64,000 bases of DNA from an uncultured Rhizobiaceae group bacterium. GTDB lineage: Bacteria; Pseudomonadota; Alphaproteobacteria; Rhizobiales; Rhizobiaceae. Location of the stretch: assembly GCA_937930635.1 (NCBI GenBank), contig CALHCF010000013.1:1-64000 (forward strand), read 5' to 3'. Both the position numbers and the translations under genes were made by a program. Every line of letters begins with the position of its first letter. Within the stretch, counting starts at the first letter, position 1. The notes beneath the pieces were generated by a model. That model saw nothing but the letters and a program-made list of their open reading frames with translations, had not been told where the DNA came from and made no database searches. This document shows positions 7,562 to 16,787 of the stretch, in pieces.

Positions 7562-8782
7562 GTGCAGCCCTTTCATTACAAAGCTTACTCGGCTGACGGC
7601 AATCATCACAAAGGACTTATTGAAGCTCGCGACGAGATTGACGCCAATCAGAAATTACTTGGCAGCGGGCTGCGACCCTATGCAGTGCAAGCAAGCAAAT
7701 CAACCGGAAGCACGTTCCTGAAGCGCTTGCGAGACTCAGAATCTCGTCAGAAGCTTTCTTCAAAAGAACTGACGAAGCTGTTTGATAGCCTTTTCATCCT
7801 CTTGGATAGTGGCTTCACGCTTGATGAAAGCCTGCTGCTGGTCCAGCAGATTGAATCAAACACAAAACTTGTCGGAGTATTTTCAAAGATCCGAAGTTCA
7901 ACATCGCAAGGTGCTGATTTCGCAGATGCGTTAGAAAAAATAGTTGAACTGCACCCGTCGACCTGCGCAATTATTGGAGCTGGAGAGGCGAGTGGTAACC
8001 TGGCCAGTGCCATTGGTAACATTGCTCGTCAACAAGGTGAGAGATCTCATTTCCAAAATGAGATTCTGTCGGCTGTTACCTACCCTATTTTCCTGGTTTG
8101 TTTGTTGCTGATCGTTCTCGTTCTTTTGTCACTGAATTTGGTGCCTGCGCTGGTTCCAATTTTTGAATCGAGTGATACAGAACTGCCACTTCTGATGAAT
8201 TTGCTTTTAGGTTTTGGGGAAATGATCTCCAGCTATGGGACAATTATCAGCACTGTGCTTCTTTGCGCTTGCATTGTTTGTATAAATGGTACGGCGCGTA
8301 CCTGGCTGAAATCCAATCTGTTCTTCATCCTAAAGCAACTCCCTTTGCTTGGACCACTTTTGCAACGGGCGACAGCTGCGCGGTACCTAACGACCCTTGG
8401 CGCACTAACCGAGAGCAATGTAAATTTGATAGAAAGCCTTTCACTCTCAGCGTCGGTCCATGGTCAATCAGAGGAAAGCAAACTCCGAGATGTTGCGCGG
8501 TTTGTGTCGGAGGGAAAGAAACTTCATACGGCCTTGGCTGAAAGCGGCATTTTTGATGGATACATCATCTCAATGATTTCAATTGGGGAGGAGTCTAACT
8601 CACTCGGGAAAATGGCAACTCGTGCCGCTGTTCTTCTTGAAAATCGGGTAAAGGAAACAACTCACCGTGTGCTTGGGGCACTTTCACCTGCGTTAACAAT
8701 AGTATTGGGACTACTCGTTGGCGGCTTGGTACTCTCCGTTATGACGGCGTTACTTGAACTCAATGAAGTGGCAATCCGGTGA
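7562..8782 (+). CDS. gspF: Type II secretion inner-membrane platform protein GspF
   Basis: This is a 406-residue polytopic protein of the GspF/PilC family. I set the start at GTG 7562, right after the gspE stop, giving VQPFHYKAYSADG, which is the usual GspF beginning. An in-frame start at 7499 would put 63 bases inside gspE and add an atypical N terminus. Two T2SSF domains are visible: one around residues 50-180 with GAGEASGNLASAI, the second with SIGEESNSLGKMATRAA. Membrane segments lie at about 180-205, 225-250 and the C-terminal LGLLVGGLVLSVMTALLEL. GspF links GspE motion to the growing pseudopilus. Confidence 0.93.
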   Translation: MQPFHYKAYSADGNHHKGLIEARDEIDANQKLLGSGLRPYAVQASKSTGSTFLKRLRDSESRQKLSSKELTKLFDSLFILLDSGFTLDESLLLVQQIESNTKLVGVFSKIRSSTSQGADFADALEKIVELHPSTCAIIGAGEASGNLASAIGNIARQQGERSHFQNEILSAVTYPIFLVCLLLIVLVLLSLNLVPALVPIFESSDTELPLLMNLLLGFGEMISSYGTIISTVLLCACIVCINGTARTWLKSNLFFILKQLPLLGPLLQRATAARYLTTLGALTESNVNLIESLSLSASVHGQSEESKLRDVARFVSEGKKLHTALAESGIFDGYIISMISIGEESNSLGKMATRAAVLLENRVKETTHRVLGALSPALTIVLGLLVGGLVLSVMTALLELNEVAIR

Positions 8783-9267
8783 AGACGCATCCTTCCCGAC
8801 GTCCACAAGACGCATGGCAAGAGGGCTTCTCCCTTCTTGAAATGATTGTGGTACTTACAATCATCGCACTGATTTCCTCTCTAACTATTGCACGAAGCGG
8901 TCGTGAAAATGGCAACCGGCATATCGGTTCAACAATTCAGTCGATTGGTGCATTGGCGCACCAAGCCAGACTTTTTTCAATAACAACGGGTCGCAGCGCT
9001 TCGATTGTTATTGATACAAAAAATAGAACGCTTTCATTTGGCGGGACCAATCAGACCATCACCATTGTGGGTAAAGTGAGCATGGAAGTCGAAACAGCTG
9101 TCGGACTGGTTCACGCAGATACGGCTCGAATAGCGTTTTACCCAGATGGTGGATCAACTGGTGGTGTCATCAAGTTGACCAATCAAGACGGCAGTGCCGG
9201 AGAGGTTCAGATAAGCTGGATCACAGGTATCCCTTCAATCCGCAAATTGGAAAAGCAGGACAAATGA
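8779..9267 (+). CDS. gspH: Type II secretion minor pseudopilin GspH
   Basis: This is a 162-residue prepilin. The GTG start overlaps the end of gspF by four bases. The leader ends at Gly16 and the mature chain starts FSLLEMIVVLTIIALISS with Glu at +5. The C-terminal domain includes a GspH-like segment (ARIAFYPDGGSTGGVIKL). GspH is a minor subunit of the pseudopilus just below the I-J-K tip. It lies in the H-I-J block, each gene overlapping the next by four bases. Confidence 0.88.
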   Translation: MKTHPSRRPQDAWQEGFSLLEMIVVLTIIALISSLTIARSGRENGNRHIGSTIQSIGALAHQARLFSITTGRSASIVIDTKNRTLSFGGTNQTITIVGKVSMEVETAVGLVHADTARIAFYPDGGSTGGVIKLTNQDGSAGEVQISWITGIPSIRKLEKQDK

Positions 9268-9704
9268 GTGCTGCGTATTTTTGGGGACAGAATGATGACG
9301 GGTTTACGATACTGGAGACCCTCGTTACCTTTCTTATTCTATCCATGGTCCTGACTGGTACCATCCAGTTGATCGCGACATCCAGCCAGATGATTAAGAG
9401 GAGTACAGCAAGTGAAGATCAGGTCGCGCTTCTAACTCAAATTGAGCTTGAAGTTCTTCCCGATGCGCTGGCCAGGGCGGCTGTGGCGGGCAAAAAAGTA
9501 ACCGTCTCCAAAGCTAATTGGCACATTGAAATTGAGCCGGTGGATGCAGGATCATCGGAGCAATTTGCCGACCCGCGTGATGTCGCACAATTATTTCACA
9601 CACGCGTTGAAATCACCCACCCACTGCGTAAGCGTGAAGGGGCACCAATATCGACGTCATTTCAGACTTTTCGTTTGATAGGGCGCGGAAAGCCTGATCA
9701 ATGA
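9264..9704 (+). CDS. gspI: Type II secretion minor pseudopilin GspI
   Basis: This is a 146-residue prepilin-like protein. The predicted cleavage at Gly13-Phe14 leaves FTILETLVTFLILSMVLTGT with Glu at +5 and a hydrophobic helix. The globular part is short, as is usual for GspI, which starts the pseudopilus tip complex with J and K. Four-base overlaps with gspH and gspJ indicate coupled translation. The identification combines the leader with the conserved H-I-J order. Confidence 0.82.
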   Translation: MSAAYFWGQNDDGFTILETLVTFLILSMVLTGTIQLIATSSQMIKRSTASEDQVALLTQIELEVLPDALARAAVAGKKVTVSKANWHIEIEPVDAGSSEQFADPRDVAQLFHTRVEITHPLRKREGAPISTSFQTFRLIGRGKPDQ

Positions 9705-10336
9705 AATCCGTTTTCATAGCTCCACCAGCAAGAGGTGTGAAACAGGATGACGGATTTAGTTTGCTTGAAGTCCTGACCGCACTCTTGGTCCTTTCTTTAA
9801 TCGGAACCTTGATGAGTTCCTTCATTGTGCAATTGAAACACGTTGACCGTTTGTCACAACAAATATCTGGGCGGCAAGAGTCTGTAACTACGCTACGTTA
9901 CATTGGGAGGATGATTTCAGAATCCGTCTATACCCCCTTTGAATATAGTGTTGGTGGTATCCCTAGGGTTTTTTCCGGATCAGACAACGCGGTCAGATTT
10001 GTCGGCCCTGTTCGCATCAACAGCCACCATCATGGATTGCGCAATATTAGCGTTCGCTATGATGAAACCAAAAAGACCCTTCAACTTGCCATTAATACTG
10101 TATTGAATGGAAAGGAAATTTCTGAAGAAGTTGCGCTAAAACCGCTTCTTGTAGGCAAAGGAGATGTTCGATTTAGTTATTTGGATGAGCAAAAAAAATG
10201 GCATAGCCAGTGGACCAATGAAGGTAGACTGCCCGTCGCGGTTAGAATTGATCTGCAAACAGATTCAAACCCCAACCGTAGCTTGTCAATTTCAACCAAA
10301 TTACTGAATGCTGATCGAGGCAGTCAGGGCAGGTGA
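9701..10336 (+). CDS. gspJ: Type II secretion minor pseudopilin GspJ
   Basis: This is a 211-residue prepilin and the last gene of the forward block. Cleavage is expected at Gly18-Phe19 in DDGFSLLEVLTALLVLSLIG, with Glu at +5. The globular domain contains GGIPRVFSGSDNAVRFVGP and a C-terminal beta segment, matching the longer GspJ fold. GspJ pairs with GspI and GspK at the pseudopilus tip. The gene ends 19 bases before the stop of gspG on the opposite strand, so the two transcription units converge; I see no clear terminator in this gap. Confidence 0.85.
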   Translation: MKSVFIAPPARGVKQDDGFSLLEVLTALLVLSLIGTLMSSFIVQLKHVDRLSQQISGRQESVTTLRYIGRMISESVYTPFEYSVGGIPRVFSGSDNAVRFVGPVRINSHHHGLRNISVRYDETKKTLQLAINTVLNGKEISEEVALKPLLVGKGDVRFSYLDEQKKWHSQWTNEGRLPVAVRIDLQTDSNPNRSLSISTKLLNADRGSQGR

Positions 10337-10355
10337 ATATGACACCCGTATCCGG

Positions 10356-10814
10356 TCAGTTGGAAATATCCTGATCTTCGCCGTCCCCACCTTCTTTGCC
10401 GTCGCGGCCAAGGGAAACAATCCGAACGGAAGCTCCCTCAAGCTTGTATATATATGGTTTTTGCCATGGATCGCTTAAAGCATCTGCATTTTTGAGATAA
10501 GGCCCGTTCCAACTCGCTGCACCGGCTGGCGCTTTTGAAAGGGCGCCCAAGCCTTCTTCGTTGGACGGGTATCCATTGTTGTCGAGAAAGTAGAGTTCGA
10601 GCGCATTTTCGATATTTCGTATCTGTGTTTTGGCCGTATCGATGCGGGCAGTACCCAAATAGCGAAGCACCTGTGGAGCAGCCAGTCCGACTATCAGGCC
10701 AATTATCGCCAGCACCACGAGCAGTTCAACAAGAGAAAAGCCTGCTGTCGAAGACGCATTTTTTCTAACAAGAATTCTCGAGCCAAAAACCAACTGTCGA
10801 GCAATTTTCTTCAT
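10356..10814 (-). CDS. gspG: Type II secretion major pseudopilin GspG
   Basis: This is the 152-residue main subunit of the pseudopilus. The leader is cut at Gly25-Phe26, leaving FSLVELLVVLAIIGLIVGLA with Glu at +5, followed by the GspG-specific PQVLRYLGTARIDTAKTQI. The C-terminal half has the family signature NNGYPSNEEGLGAL, WNGPYLK and the calcium-loop-like DPWQKPYIYK, ending in SLGRDGKEGGDGEDQDI. The N-terminal extension before the leader is longer than usual. It overlaps gspO by four bases and forms a separate reverse operon D-O-G. Confidence 0.95.
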   Translation of the reverse strand: MKKIARQLVFGSRILVRKNASSTAGFSLVELLVVLAIIGLIVGLAAPQVLRYLGTARIDTAKTQIRNIENALELYFLDNNGYPSNEEGLGALSKAPAGAASWNGPYLKNADALSDPWQKPYIYKLEGASVRIVSLGRDGKEGGDGEDQDISN

Positions 10815-11302
10815 CCAAATATCCCCGTATCTGTGAAGTTACTTATCTGAAGCAACCATACCAGGATCAAAGCTATTCCGATAAATGGGCCAAAGGGTAT
10901 CTGCATGGCAGGCTCATCGGGTTCCTGTGAAATTAGCTTCGCCCCGAACGCCAACACGAGTGCTGCAGCACTTGCGACCAATAATAATGTTGGGAACAAT
11001 GCGGGGTGAATCCATACGGCAGCCGCTCCTCCCATTTTTACATCGCCTAGTCCCAACCCAATCCGACCAGTGATCTTGAAATGAAAATGTCGGATGGAGA
11101 AAAGAACCGCAAAAATCAAAGCTGCGAACATGATCTGTGCTCCAGTGTTTCCAGCTTCAGATACGAGCATGTAGGAAATGCCCAGCAAAAAAAGCGCAAG
11201 GTTTAGGGCATTCGGTATCCTCAGGAATCGAATGTCGATAAACGAAATCCAACCGATTATTGAAACCAGCAATACCAGAACAAATAAATCCAATTCAGTC
11301 AT
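10811..11302 (-). CDS. gspO: Type II secretion prepilin peptidase GspO (short A24 form)
   Basis: This is a 163-residue polytopic aspartic protease of family A24. The two catalytic aspartates are visible: Asp23 in FIDIRFLRIPN and Asp87 in the GLGDVKMGG motif (GxGD). At this length it lacks the N-terminal cysteine-containing domain and N-methylase region of the about 290-residue PilD/GspO type, so it resembles CpaA-type or archaeal-type peptidases. It would process the five pseudopilins encoded here. Whether it also methylates the mature N terminus is doubtful given its size. It is coupled to gspG by a four-base overlap and follows gspD by four bases. Confidence 0.88.
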   Translation of the reverse strand: MTELDLFVLVLLVSIIGWISFIDIRFLRIPNALNLALFLLGISYMLVSEAGNTGAQIMFAALIFAVLFSIRHFHFKITGRIGLGLGDVKMGGAAAVWIHPALFPTLLLVASAAALVLAFGAKLISQEPDEPAMQIPFGPFIGIALILVWLLQISNFTDTGIFG

Positions 11303-11306
11303 CAGA

Positions 11307-13433
11307 TCAGTATTTCAGGCGCCGGTAATTTTGCTCGGTTGAGTTTGCGCCTCCTCTTCGCTTGCCAATTGCGGTCTCGAGCCGCAGCTTTCCGCGAAAC
11401 TCATCCGTAATGCTCCGCGCCTCCTGTGTGCTGCGAACCACACGGGGGCGGACGAAAATGATGAGTTCCGTCTTTTTGATGGTGTCTGTCTTGTTTTTGA
11501 AGGCATTACCCAGAATTGGAATATCTCCAAGGATTGGTATTTGACCTCGTGCGAGCGTGTTTCTTTCCTGGATGAGACCACCCAGTGCGATGGTCTGTCC
11601 GTCACTGACGACAACTCGTGTGGAGATTTTACGTTGTTGGATTGTAGGGGAATCGATCCCGGAAGTGGTGGTCTGCACCACACTGCTGGCTTCTTGATTG
11701 ATGTCGAGCATAACGCGTCCGGAACGATTTACCCGGGGTTGGATGGTCAAAATAATACCCGTGTCTTTCAGTTCAACATTGCTGATTACGGGGGCATTAC
11801 CACCCTGTGTTCCAACCGAAGTTTGAGTCACAACGGGAACCTGATCACCAACCTGCAAAATAGCCTTTTGATTGTTGAGTGCCATCAAAGTTGGAGAAGA
11901 AATAACATTAACGTCCGTAATGCTGTTCAATGCATTCAGGGTCACTTGAATGTCGGGAGTTGCATAGCCCCAGGAAAAGCCTGGGAATGCGGCACCGGCA
12001 AAACCGGTTGCAAGGTCGGAAAGACCAAGCCGGAACTGCCCTTTCTCGATAGCCCATCGCAGACCGAATTTTAACTCATCCGTTAGTGTTACCTCTGCAA
12101 TGACAGCTTCAATCAGTACCTGCGTCGGCAAAACATCCAGCTGTCGAAGAATTTGTTCAATGCGTTTGTATTCGCGTTCCGTCGTTGAAATGAGAAGGGC
12201 GTTGTTCTCAATATCAGCTACTACAGAGATCTGCCCCTCTTTAGAGGTTGTGTTTGTTGATGCAAAGTCCGTTGAAACAGGACCCTGCCTATTCTCTTGG
12301 TTGTCGTTATCATCCGAACTGATAGTCGTTGCTTCCAAATCGGGAGCTACTGAGCGCCCACTGTCAGCACTCCCCTGACCCGAGTTCAATACTGACCGCA
12401 ATACACCCGCCAACTCTTTGGCGGGCCTGTTTTGGATTCTGTACACAAAAAGCTGGTCTTCATTGGAATTTGCGAGACGATCCAATTTTTGGATCCAAAC
12501 AGCCGCGCGTCTTAAAAGTGCAGGCCTGGAAGTGATGACAAGAACGGCATTCAGACGGTTGTTGGGAACAAATCGTATCAGCCCTTTCCCCGGTCCATTG
12601 TCAGAAGCGAATACAGTTTTGAGCTCTTTTGCGACTGCCTCGGGAGCTGATGCATTAAGAGGGTGAACAGCAACAGACATGCCGCGCATCCAATCGACAT
12701 CAAAAACTGCGATTGCTTCGCGCATGGAATCGAGTTCCGCAGAAGTGCCAGTCAAAACGATATGATTGCGAACAGAATCTGTACGTAAGATCGCGCCTTT
12801 GCGGCTGATGGGCTCAAGGATATTCTTCATTTCCTCAGCCGCTGTGAAGCGCAGCTCTATCACTTGGACTTTGATGCCTGGCCCTGACGGGGTGACTGAC
12901 GGCACGCTGATGGGTGCTCCTGAAGCTATCGCCTCATCAAGCGGAACAATCTGGAAGATGTCTTTGCGCTGAACGATCCCTGCATTGTTCAATGCAAGCG
13001 CCGCTTCAAACGCGTCTACAATTGCATCTTTTGTGACAGGCTTGCTGGTCTGAACTGAAATGACCCCCGAAACTCGAGGGTCAACAACGTAGTTGACGCC
13101 CAGAATGTCGCCGAGAATGTTTTTTGCTGCTACTTTTGTGGGGGCATCAACCAGATTGAGGGAGTACCCAGGCTTGCCCCTGATGGTTTTGCCATTGCTC
13201 GTTACCGGGGCAATGCTGGATACAAAGGCTCCGCTTCCCTCCGAGACAACACCATTGAATCGCTGTCCACGTTTTTCCGTTGATATGCGGCTGGGGTCTT
13301 TGGTGTCGGATTTTCCAGCCTTACTTACTGACAACCCGCGCATGGTGTCGCTGAACAGATCCTCAATTGGAGTCGCAGTTGTGCATCCCAATAGAAAAAA
13401 TGCCGACACCAATAGAATGATATACTTAAACAA
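11307..13433 (-). CDS. gspD: Type II secretion outer-membrane secretin GspD
   Basis: This is the 708-residue secretin that forms the outer-membrane channel. The N terminus is a lipoprotein signal with a lipobox ending FFLLGC (Cys17), so the protein is probably acylated. After a Ser/Lys-rich linker, N0 (LNLVDAPTKVAAKNILGDIL), then N1-N3 domains, and a glycine/serine-rich insertion near residue 350 in N3 are visible. The secretin core contains VPVVTQTSVGTQGGNAPVIS, VELKDTGIILTIQPRVN and the closing QIPILGDIPILGNAF. No separate pilotin gene is seen; a lipidated secretin may target itself. It is the first gene of the reverse D-O-G operon. Confidence 0.95.
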   Translation of the reverse strand: MFKYIILLVSAFFLLGCTTATPIEDLFSDTMRGLSVSKAGKSDTKDPSRISTEKRGQRFNGVVSEGSGAFVSSIAPVTSNGKTIRGKPGYSLNLVDAPTKVAAKNILGDILGVNYVVDPRVSGVISVQTSKPVTKDAIVDAFEAALALNNAGIVQRKDIFQIVPLDEAIASGAPISVPSVTPSGPGIKVQVIELRFTAAEEMKNILEPISRKGAILRTDSVRNHIVLTGTSAELDSMREAIAVFDVDWMRGMSVAVHPLNASAPEAVAKELKTVFASDNGPGKGLIRFVPNNRLNAVLVITSRPALLRRAAVWIQKLDRLANSNEDQLFVYRIQNRPAKELAGVLRSVLNSGQGSADSGRSVAPDLEATTISSDDNDNQENRQGPVSTDFASTNTTSKEGQISVVADIENNALLISTTEREYKRIEQILRQLDVLPTQVLIEAVIAEVTLTDELKFGLRWAIEKGQFRLGLSDLATGFAGAAFPGFSWGYATPDIQVTLNALNSITDVNVISSPTLMALNNQKAILQVGDQVPVVTQTSVGTQGGNAPVISNVELKDTGIILTIQPRVNRSGRVMLDINQEASSVVQTTTSGIDSPTIQQRKISTRVVVSDGQTIALGGLIQERNTLARGQIPILGDIPILGNAFKNKTDTIKKTELIIFVRPRVVRSTQEARSITDEFRGKLRLETAIGKRRGGANSTEQNYRRLKY

Positions 13434-13915
13434 ACCCCAGCCCCGTTGGGTTCAGGTTAATCCCCGCTTCCCCTAAAAAACTTAGGACGATGGCTTGGTG
13501 AAAGATATTCAGGCACTAGATTGTTTAAACCCTGTCCACAGGATTCGTATTAAATGAAATCAACAATAACCAATTTGGTTCGAAATATCATAACGAACAA
13601 TATCAAGGTACTTACTCTGGAGATAACCAGTGTCCCAATATGTCAACATGCAGGAGCAATCTCATCTCTTTGGAGAGGAAATACGAAATTAGGCTCCCAG
13701 CGTTACTCAAGAGAAAGGGGACCCCAAAAAGCTGCGAGTGTGAGTTGGACCGGTTTCATAAGGGTCAGCTAACTGCTCCAAAAGCAGTTGTGCGGGATCC
13801 GATAACGGGCATTGGATTCGATTGCAATGAAGGTCTCAAACGAGCCCAAACCTACCGCGTTCTCTAATACAGCATCTTAATGATGCAGAAGCCACCAAGA
13901 ACCTCGGCCGACTAA
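13434..13915. other. Intergenic region upstream of gspD, no gene recognised
   Basis: About 480 bases separate the gspD start from the stop of the next reverse gene. It must contain the gspD-O-G promoter. Short open frames exist on the plus strand at 13554-13867 but have no ribosome site and no recognisable protein character. No hairpin terminator was seen. Confidence 0.6.
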
Positions 13916-15901
13916 TCAGAAGACAAAGGACTCGCGATGTCGTCGTGTTTCTTCGACCTTTAGTTTTGTAAGTGCGACGTCGCTCCAATCCATCAAAGAA
14001 GCGGGCCCGCATATAAATATCTCGCGATCCTGCAAGTCTTCGATGCTTTGAAGGTCGCCAATCTGCAAGCGCCTTTGCTCAAGCGTCAGTTCTCCGTCGG
14101 AGAATTTCCGGCGCAGATTATCTAAAGTGGATTGAGATCTTCTGGCATGTCCTCCGACGCTCTGAAATGCATGAACGCGAAGGTTCAAGCCTACAGGTCT
14201 GGAGCCGCTTCGCGATACAAAGTGCCTCAATACGTTGATGTCGTCATCGCGTCCGGAAAATAGAAGAACAATATCGGTCGATAGGTGTTCCGGGTACGCA
14301 TCTGCAACCTGTTTGATCCCGTCCCACATTGCCATGAATGGAGTGATACCAACGCCGCCTGCGATCCACGTCATCTTTGACGGGATACTTGGAAGCCCAC
14401 TTTCAGGGTCTGGTGAGAAGCAAGTGAAGCCTGCACCAGTGCCCTTGAAGTCAACGGGTTGTTTTTGCTTAACCAGCTTCTCTGCGTTGTCGTGCAATAC
14501 ATTGGACATCAAACCGCCAGGTTTACGTTTAACGGTGATGCTGACCTGATCGATTGCGCGGAACGAATGACTTTCGGCGTCAAAGTCGGGTGCACTCGAA
14601 AGTGTCCACGTGCGCACATAATCTTCGTTGACCAACTGAGGGTTAACTTCGTTCATATGGCTGTATCCGACATCCAAAATCTTCGAGAAATCGAAGACTC
14701 CAAACCCGCCTGGCAAAGGCGCATCGACCGGGGATGACAGGTCGAAGTTGAACGTCTTGATACTGTCGGAAAGGTCCTGCGTTGACGCGAGCGTGGCTGT
14801 GATCGCAGCCACACCATCATGGGCGATAATGGCGTGCCCCATGTAATCTAGTTCCTGCCGCAAGTACTTTACAGGCGGATTGTAAGGCGACAGCTGCTCC
14901 TCGGACGTCAGCGTGAGGTTGAGGCCATTTTTGACCAGGACCGCACCGGTTATCTTGATGCGCGTCAACAGGCTAGTACGCGGCATGAGAGCTTCGGCGT
15001 CCGTATCAAACAGGTTTTCAGCCTCGCCGGTCACGTAAAGGACATGTCCATTGACGAAGTCGGGAAAGACAAACCCGACTTGTGGGTCGGTCTCGATATT
15101 GCCCAAGGATTGATAGAAGCGATTGCCGGAGTGGTCCGGCAAAACCAGATATGTCGTGACACGGTCGCCATCTTCCTCTTCGTAGATACGCGTAAATCCG
15201 GGAGCGCCGCCACGATGATTAACGCCCATATCAGTTTTGGTGCCTGGAACATTGTCTTCGGAATTGTCTTCGGAAATGTGTTTCGTCGCCAGAAAGACTG
15301 TGCTTGCGCGATCAACCACAGCCTTGGCGTCAGCAGGCAAGGCAGAAGTGCTCGCGTAAAAGCTGTCATAAGACAGTTCGGCCGTGCGCGCCGCATGGGC
15401 CAATGTGCGCACGGTTATGTATTTCGGGCAATTCCCTAGGTGTTGGTTAGAGCGGAGCCGAAGCCGCAGCTTTCCTGTATCTTCGACAGAGGCCTTGCCA
15501 ATTGCACCGGCGATCTTATTGCGCCGACGGTTGCTGAAATCGACCCCAACGCCTGCAAAGAGCCGCACTTCATCGGCAGAGATAGGCTCTTGCTGCAAGA
15601 CACGCGCAAATGGGTCATAGGGGGATGTCTCTGCAACGACGTCCGTTGTGTTGTCACCTAATACCTTAATGCCGATGGACGGGTCGTCATCCGCCGCTGT
15701 GACCAAAAGGCTGACCCACGGACGCCCCCGGTTATCGAGCGTGGCCAATGGCAGGTAAGGCAGGTCAGCAAAGAAATCCGCATGCTGCTGCGACATATCG
15801 TGGTCTATATATTGCGGAATACCGTCGATGAGGTCTTGTGGTGTGTTACGACGCTCTTGTAGCAGCAACTCACCCTGATGCGATTTATGTATCTGCGTCA
15901 T
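13916..15901 (-). CDS. Pyridoxamine-oxidase-like split barrel fused to ferredoxin-reductase-type flavoprotein
   Basis: This is a 661-residue fusion. I choose ATG 15901 (MTQIHKSHQGELLLQERR) because the upstream extension of the open frame is unlike the family and overlaps the next gene. Residues about 30-200 form a pyridoxamine 5'-phosphate oxidase-like FMN split barrel (FADLPYLPLATLDNRGRPWV and CPKYITVRTL); a second, similar segment follows near DRVTTYLVLPDHSGNRFYQS. The C-terminal part is a ferredoxin-NADP reductase-type FAD/NAD module with RTWTLSSAPDFD, a glycine motif WIAGGVGITPFMAMWDG and EIFICGPASLMDW. There is no terminal [2Fe-2S] domain. Substrate and electron partner are unknown. It stands alone, with no obvious operon partner. 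Confidence 0.8.
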   Translation of the reverse strand: MTQIHKSHQGELLLQERRNTPQDLIDGIPQYIDHDMSQQHADFFADLPYLPLATLDNRGRPWVSLLVTAADDDPSIGIKVLGDNTTDVVAETSPYDPFARVLQQEPISADEVRLFAGVGVDFSNRRRNKIAGAIGKASVEDTGKLRLRLRSNQHLGNCPKYITVRTLAHAARTAELSYDSFYASTSALPADAKAVVDRASTVFLATKHISEDNSEDNVPGTKTDMGVNHRGGAPGFTRIYEEEDGDRVTTYLVLPDHSGNRFYQSLGNIETDPQVGFVFPDFVNGHVLYVTGEAENLFDTDAEALMPRTSLLTRIKITGAVLVKNGLNLTLTSEEQLSPYNPPVKYLRQELDYMGHAIIAHDGVAAITATLASTQDLSDSIKTFNFDLSSPVDAPLPGGFGVFDFSKILDVGYSHMNEVNPQLVNEDYVRTWTLSSAPDFDAESHSFRAIDQVSITVKRKPGGLMSNVLHDNAEKLVKQKQPVDFKGTGAGFTCFSPDPESGLPSIPSKMTWIAGGVGITPFMAMWDGIKQVADAYPEHLSTDIVLLFSGRDDDINVLRHFVSRSGSRPVGLNLRVHAFQSVGGHARRSQSTLDNLRRKFSDGELTLEQRRLQIGDLQSIEDLQDREIFICGPASLMDWSDVALTKLKVEETRRHRESFVF

Positions 15902-16010
15902 TGCCGGTCCCCTTTGCTTGTCTCGTAACAGGCTGCATTCAAGCCGCTCTTGGCTGCCAACACATACCGCCATTGAAGCACACAAGCGACCTTCATGGGT
16001 TAAGATTGTC

Positions 16011-16481
16011 CTATCTACAATCGGGATTGCCGTCTTCTTCAACCGACAGGCTTTCCACGAGGCCATCGATCTCAGCGAGTGAGAAACCGGTGATATCCAG
16101 ATCAAAGTCCAGTTCATCACCCAGATTGGCAAGCTCACCGAGTTCCAAGCCAAGCAGTTCTTCGTCCCAACCGGCGTTCAAGGCCAGTTTGTTATCGGCC
16201 AGGATGTAAGCACGCTTCTGCGCTTTGCTCATATGTCCAAGCTCAACACAAGGAACGGACTTCCGCTTCAAGAGCTTGGCAGCTTCAACACGACCATGGC
16301 CAGCGATGATGCCTTTCTTACCATCAATCAAAACGGGATTGTTGAACCCGAACGTTTTGATGCTGTCTGCGATTTGCCTGATTTGTTTCTTTGAATGGGT
16401 TCGTACGTTTTTCTCCCAGGGTTTGAGTGTCTTGATCTCAAGATGTTCAATCTTCAGATCGTTCAAGATTCCATTCTTCAT
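16011..16481 (-). CDS. ParB/sulfiredoxin-fold N-terminal domain protein, probably a truncated methylase-fusion remnant
   Basis: The 156-residue reading from ATG 16481 carries a complete ParB-like nuclease fold: LKIEHLEIKTLKPWEKNVRT, then IADSIKTFGFNNPVLIDGKK, GIIAGHGRVEAAKLL and RAYILADNKLALNAGWD. In many phages and genomic islands this domain is the N-terminal part of an adenine or cytosine-N4 DNA methyltransferase, where the segment FDLDITGFSLAEIDGL is followed by the methylase. Here the frame stops about 15 residues after that segment, so the catalytic part is missing. It is either a stand-alone ParB-domain protein or the 5' stub of a broken methylase gene. An alternative start at 16577 would add 32 residues without a family match. 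Confidence 0.65.
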   Translation of the reverse strand: MKNGILNDLKIEHLEIKTLKPWEKNVRTHSKKQIRQIADSIKTFGFNNPVLIDGKKGIIAGHGRVEAAKLLKRKSVPCVELGHMSKAQKRAYILADNKLALNAGWDEELLGLELGELANLGDELDFDLDITGFSLAEIDGLVESLSVEEDGNPDCR

Positions 16482-16787
16482 GGCTGTAACTCCGACTAAG
16501 GAGCCGCAGATCACTCTTTTGATGTCAGGAAAATTCGCAACAAAAAAGCGCGGCTCCTGGATGAAAATTTCAAGCACCTGAGCATCGCGCTCATCGTCTT
16601 GAACCCATTAGGCGTCGCGCCGTCACTTTTGCTCTACATCGTGTTTGTTTCGGATCGCCCGAACATGTTGAGCAGATCGCCTAACCAACATATTCCAAAC
16701 ACGCCTCAAGCAAGGCAAGTATTGTGTATGCTAGGACATGATAAATTGCCTCTTCGTGTTGCAATCGCCGCAACCTCGTCAGTGAAA

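Noticed and set aside
10337-10355. Bidirectional terminator between convergent gspJ and gspG
   Set aside because: Only 19 bases separate the genes and no hairpin with T-run could be found there.
13554-13867. Small forward frames between gspD and the split-barrel oxidoreductase
   Set aside because: They are 72-75 residues, overlap each other in different frames, have no ribosome site and no recognisable features.
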